Below, piece after piece: positions 60,695 through 64,000 of a stretch of DNA of 64,000 nt. Source of the stretch: Ptychodera flava (lineage: Eukaryota > Hemichordata > Enteropneusta > Ptychoderidae). The position numbers and the translations under genes are program-made. Position 1 is the first letter of the stretch. Every line of letters starts with the position of its first letter. The notes under the pieces were generated by a model. It was not told the DNA's origin. It worked only from the letters and a program-made list of their open reading frames with translations, and did not search any database. The stretch is taken from positions 28,865,651 through 28,929,650 of the forward strand of contig NC_091940.1 of NCBI RefSeq assembly GCF_041260155.1, written 5' to 3'.

Positions 60695-62159
60695 GAACAA
60701 CTAAAACATAGGGCCAAAGTCCCTGAAGCTACTATAGACATGGATACAAAATTAAGTATTTCCTGACTGTATGAAATTATCTCACTAAGGTCATCCTACG
60801 GACATGTAAACCAAATATTAAAGCTGTCTGATCAGCGGTTTTGAAAAAACAAGCGACTCAACAGTTGACAGAGCTCTGCTGTGTTATGTAGAAAATAACC
60901 TTTTGTGACAAATGTATTGATGAAGAAGGTGGATATCTTTGATAGCTCATTTCAGGATGGCCTGACCAAAAATGGAAAAAAATTCCGTAAAAATACAGAT
61001 TTGCATATTTCATCATACTATATTAGTCTACAATAGCAAATAAACGAGAGTTAATTACATTCTAATTAAAGGAAACAAGACTTGCATAAATCAAGATTTA
61101 CGTCATAAAAAAACAGCATATCTGTCAGGTTATAAAGAATCTTGAGCTGGTTATCTTTTAATATATTATTTTCAAGCACATTTTAACTTTCAAATTAACA
61201 TTGTAAGTAAGTTCTGTTGAATAAGTTAAGATTGTACATACTCAGAGAAAGCACACTTGAGACAAATGTTTGAAACTTAAGAAGTTCAAGGTCATCAAAA
61301 ACATTATAAGGAATCATGTTACACTCTCATTGCACTGTTTACACAGATTGCATAAGTGCTATAAATAGCACATGAGGAATCTTACAGCCCAGCTTTACCA
61401 TAAAAACCCCATCACTTTGACCACTCTTTTAATTGACCACTCTGTTTTTTTCCTTAAAAAGTAATCTTATTTTATCCTTACCAAGTCAACCATAAATAGA
61501 TATTAGAACTTTCTCTATCTCTATTTATTTGACCACCCTATCATGACAAACTATTATGAGCAATTTCTTTTAGATAACATAAATGGTGGTTCAGAATATA
61601 TCATAGTTGGGATTCAGGAACGTTGCCTTTACATGTTTTCATCCTCCAAGATGGTAAGCATTTCACTATGAACTGTCCAAAAAAAGTTGAACTTTCTGAA
61701 AATTCCACACTAAAATTATTTTGGCTTTGATGATTTCCTAATCAATTCAATTATTTAAAATCATATTAATTATTTTTTTCTGGGTGAATTGATAGGGTTT
61801 ATACAGTACAAGAATTCCATACAATGTAACTCAAATTTTGACCAAAAAGACAAAAAAAATTCCTTAAAAATACACATTTGCATATTTTATCACAATTTGA
61901 ACAAATCTAAGTTGGGTTATCCCAAGGGACCTGTATACCAAATAACAAAGCTGTCTGACCAGTGGTTATGAAGAAGAAGATTTTTTACCAAAAACACCTT
62001 TTTTGGCATTAATTTGCCTATTTTCAACAATATCAAAAAATTTAAAAAAAATAGTTTCTCAAAATCATATTTTTCATCTACACAACAAATATCAAATCAG
62101 TAAGTACTGCGGTTCTCAAGATATTTGAGTGGACGGACGCCTCACAAACGGACATACAT

Positions 62160-62190
<31 letters not shown>

Positions 62191-62216
62191 GGCAGGCAGG
62201 CAGGCAGGCAGGCTGG

Positions 62217-62264
<48 letters not shown>

Positions 62265-62478
62265 CATGCATGCATGCATGCATGCATGCATGCATGCATG
62301 CATACATACATACATACATACATACATACATACATACATACATACATACATACATACATACATACATACATACATACATACATACATACATACATACATA
62401 CAGACATACAGACTGACGACGGACGCCGGACGGATACCCATCCCAATAGCTTCTATAGACTATAGTCTATAGTAGCTA
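60695..62478. mobile_element. ~1.8-kb non-autonomous element ending in a compound microsatellite
   Basis: It interrupts intron 9 of copy D between sequences that are continuous in copies B and C. Both ends have a matching short motif (CTGAAGCTACTATAGAC near 60722, AGCTTCTATAGACTATAG near 62450). Inside, a core phrase recurs: AAAGCTGTCTGATCAGCGGT (60820) and AAAGCTGTCTGACCAGTGGT (61949), and AAAATACAGATTTGCATATT with AAAATACACATTTGCATATT. Core repeats followed by a tetranucleotide tract resemble pearl-type or Helitron-like non-autonomous elements of marine invertebrates; the class is inferred. Confidence 0.65.
62155..62411. repeat. compound tetranucleotide microsatellite (CAGA)n(GGCA)n(TGCA)n(TACA)n
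   Basis: Four blocks follow one another, each one base different from its neighbour: CAGA to about 62189, GGCA to about 62265, TGCA to about 62300, TACA to about 62400. There is one GGCT interruption. Confidence 0.95.
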
Positions 62479-63163
62479 AAAAGCCTCGAGTTTCATGTTG
62501 CACTTGCCGAGCCGGCAAGTACATTCAACATCACCTGATTTCTTGCCATTTTTATAAAACCTGAACAGACAGACAGTGCGGCGAAAGGTAACTTACAGAA
62601 GTTTCAAAAGGCATAATACACAATTGAACGTCATGCAGCCTAAATTCTTGTGGATACGTAAGTCGACGTACATATATTGTTCTCGCTCTATCTATTGATT
62701 GCTTGCATTTAGATTGCCGTGATCAAGCTTGATTCGTGCATTTAAATTTGTTGATTGGTCGGTCGGTTGGTTGATTAATTGATTGACTGTCTTATAGATT
62801 GATCAAGCGAATGAACAATAGTCGCGAAAGAAACAAAAACGTCGTCGAATTTACAATGAACGAAAAATGGAAATTTAACCAATAGAGAAGAAGTCGCAGT
62901 TGACTGGTTTGTCAATATGTCTAGACTTCATTGTGTTAAAAGGCATGAGAGATCACAGTATTTCGATCGCGGGTAACATATCCATGACACTTTTTTAACC
63001 TCCAAGGAATGGTGAAAATTCAACTTAAATCTTTGATTTGTTTGGAGGCAGGGGATGAAAAAATATAAGAGCGCGCGGGATCCGTACAAATGCATATAGG
63101 AAAAGCTGAGGCAATTTATACGGCCCGGAGACAAACTAACATAAAATGTGGTACGCTTACTAA

Positions 63164-63267
<104 letters not shown>

Positions 63268-63360
63268 GCGGTTCGACTTGTCCGACACAAAGTGCTCAAT
63301 ACAAAAGTAGAGCGAGATATATAGGGTTGCTGGAGAACAGATTTCAGATTTTACAATTTC

Positions 63361-63409
63361 ATCTCTACAACGTTCTTTCGTGAGTCGCAAGACTCAGTCA
63401 TCAGGAGAC
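63361..63409 (-). ncRNA. hammerhead ribozyme motif, left copy (less well paired)
   Basis: On the minus strand, stem I GTCTC is followed by CTGATGA (63404-63398), then a stem II of TGAGUC/GACUCA with loop UUGC, then GAAA (63379-63376) and a short stem III before the expected cleavage site GUA. One pair at the base of stem II and one in stem III do not match, so self-cleavage is doubtful. Confidence 0.65.
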
Positions 63410-63744
63410 TAGACTGGAGTGTGAATCCACATGTGCTAAACATCGCTGGTTACGCAGGTGGTGGAATTTTGGTTGAGATTGACATTATCATCCGCCGTCC
63501 AGAATGTTCCATGCTCAATAAAAGAAACGAACTTGTGTCATCATGCCGTCACAGAAGCAAGACATTGTTATGCAACAACTAGTAACTCCCAAATACATCC
63601 AACGAAGTAAATCAGTCCTCTCCGGAAACATGAGTATTCATAGTAGCAGCAATATGTTGTTATGCAACAACTGTCAATCTCAACCAAAATTCCACCACCT
63701 GCGTAACCAGCGATGTTTAGCCTATGTAGATTCATTCCAGTCTA

Positions 63745-63793
63745 GTCTCCTGATGAGTGAGTCTCGTGACTCACGAAACAACGTTGTAGAGAT
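63745..63793 (+). ncRNA. hammerhead ribozyme motif, right copy (fully paired)
   Basis: Stem I GTCTC (63745-63749) pairs with GAGAT (63789-63793). The core CTGATGA is at 63750-63756. Stem II GTGAGTC/GACTCAC (63757-63763 and 63768-63774) has the loop TCGT. The core GAAA is at 63775-63778. The short stem III is ACAAC/GTTGT, with cleavage expected after A63788. All conserved core bases are present. A very short stem III in a type I fold is characteristic of ribozymes from Penelope-like elements. Confidence 0.8.
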
Positions 63794-63819
63794 GAAATTG
63801 TAAAGTCAATTCTCCAGCA

Positions 63820-63822
<3 letters not shown>

Positions 63823-63890
<68 letters not shown>

Positions 63891-63899
63891 GGTTGATAT

Positions 63900-63941
<42 letters not shown>
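63823..63941. repeat. (TA)n tracts right of the ribozyme-bearing inverted repeat
   Basis: There are two AT dinucleotide runs, 63823-63886 and 63896-63941, separated by TTTATGGTTG. Confidence 0.95.
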
Positions 63942-63945
<4 letters not shown>

Positions 63946-64000
63946 TACGCAATGTTGCCTATAATTTGTCACGGAGGCTCAGCGGCGCTAACAACAACTT

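Larger units (their letters stand above)
63318..63828. mobile_element. inverted-repeat element carrying two hammerhead ribozyme motifs, framed by (TA)n
   Basis: The arms are about 63318-63484 and 63671-63828. In opposite orientation both hold AGGGTTGCTGGAGAA, ACAATTTCATCTCTACAACG, AGGAGACTAGACTGGA, CATCGCTGGTTACGCAGGTG and GTGGAATTTTGGTTGAGATT. The 186-bp spacer repeats TGTTATGCAACAACT. (TA)n tracts lie on both sides. Penelope-like retroelements and retrozymes are known to carry hammerhead ribozymes in their terminal repeats, so a relic of such an element is the best explanation. No reverse transcriptase is found here. Confidence 0.75.

Noticed and set aside
62155-62411. CRISPR-like array
   Set aside because: It is a simple tetranucleotide microsatellite without spacers, in a eukaryotic genome.

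Overview
The window is nuclear DNA from an intron-rich animal. It is AT-rich, full of simple repeats, and its genes are split into short exons with GT..AG borders and long repeat-filled introns. The main family is CYP46A1-like cytochrome P450 (cholesterol 24-hydroxylase type), expanded in tandem, with a D-3-hydroxybutyrate-dehydrogenase-like short-chain dehydrogenase (SDR) beside it. Together with the many TTAA-flanked MITEs, tRNA-derived SINEs and a Tx1/L1-type LINE, this suggests a marine invertebrate deuterostome such as a hemichordate or lancelet. The phylum is an inference, not something the sequence proves.

Layout. 1-4381: intergenic, with a palindromic repeat and a nested MITE. 4382-9228 (+): an eight-exon SDR gene whose exons join in frame into a complete 269-residue enzyme. 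9229-11620: intergenic. From about 11620 to the right edge lies a head-to-tail array of four CYP46A1-like copies, all on the minus strand, here called A, B, C and D. A (12387-23373) has exons 1-11 of 14 with two small frameshifts, and its duplicated block stops at about 11620. B (27496-42081) has all 14 exon positions but several frameshifts, a lost splice acceptor and a 4.1-kb LINE in an intron. C (44005-55107) is intact: 14 exons, 1518 nt, 505 residues, all P450 motifs present. D (57345 to beyond the window) shows exons 14-10, with one base missing in the heme exon.

Introns and spacers are mostly mobile DNA. The copies share an intronic TTAA MITE, (GTT)n, (CATA)n and (TA)n tracts at matching places, so these predate the duplications. 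Private insertions include the LINE in B (12-bp target duplication), a long-TIR TTAA element in B, a reverse-transcriptase fragment in A carrying a nested hAT-like MITE (8-bp target duplication), a TIR element in the upstream region of C, and a 1.8-kb element ending in a compound tetranucleotide microsatellite in D. At the right edge, an inverted repeat framed by (TA)n carries two head-to-head hammerhead ribozyme motifs. This is the most unusual structure in the window.

The SDR and P450 genes sit side by side, but nothing in the sequence shows that they act together. Both belong to families of small-molecule or lipid metabolism.
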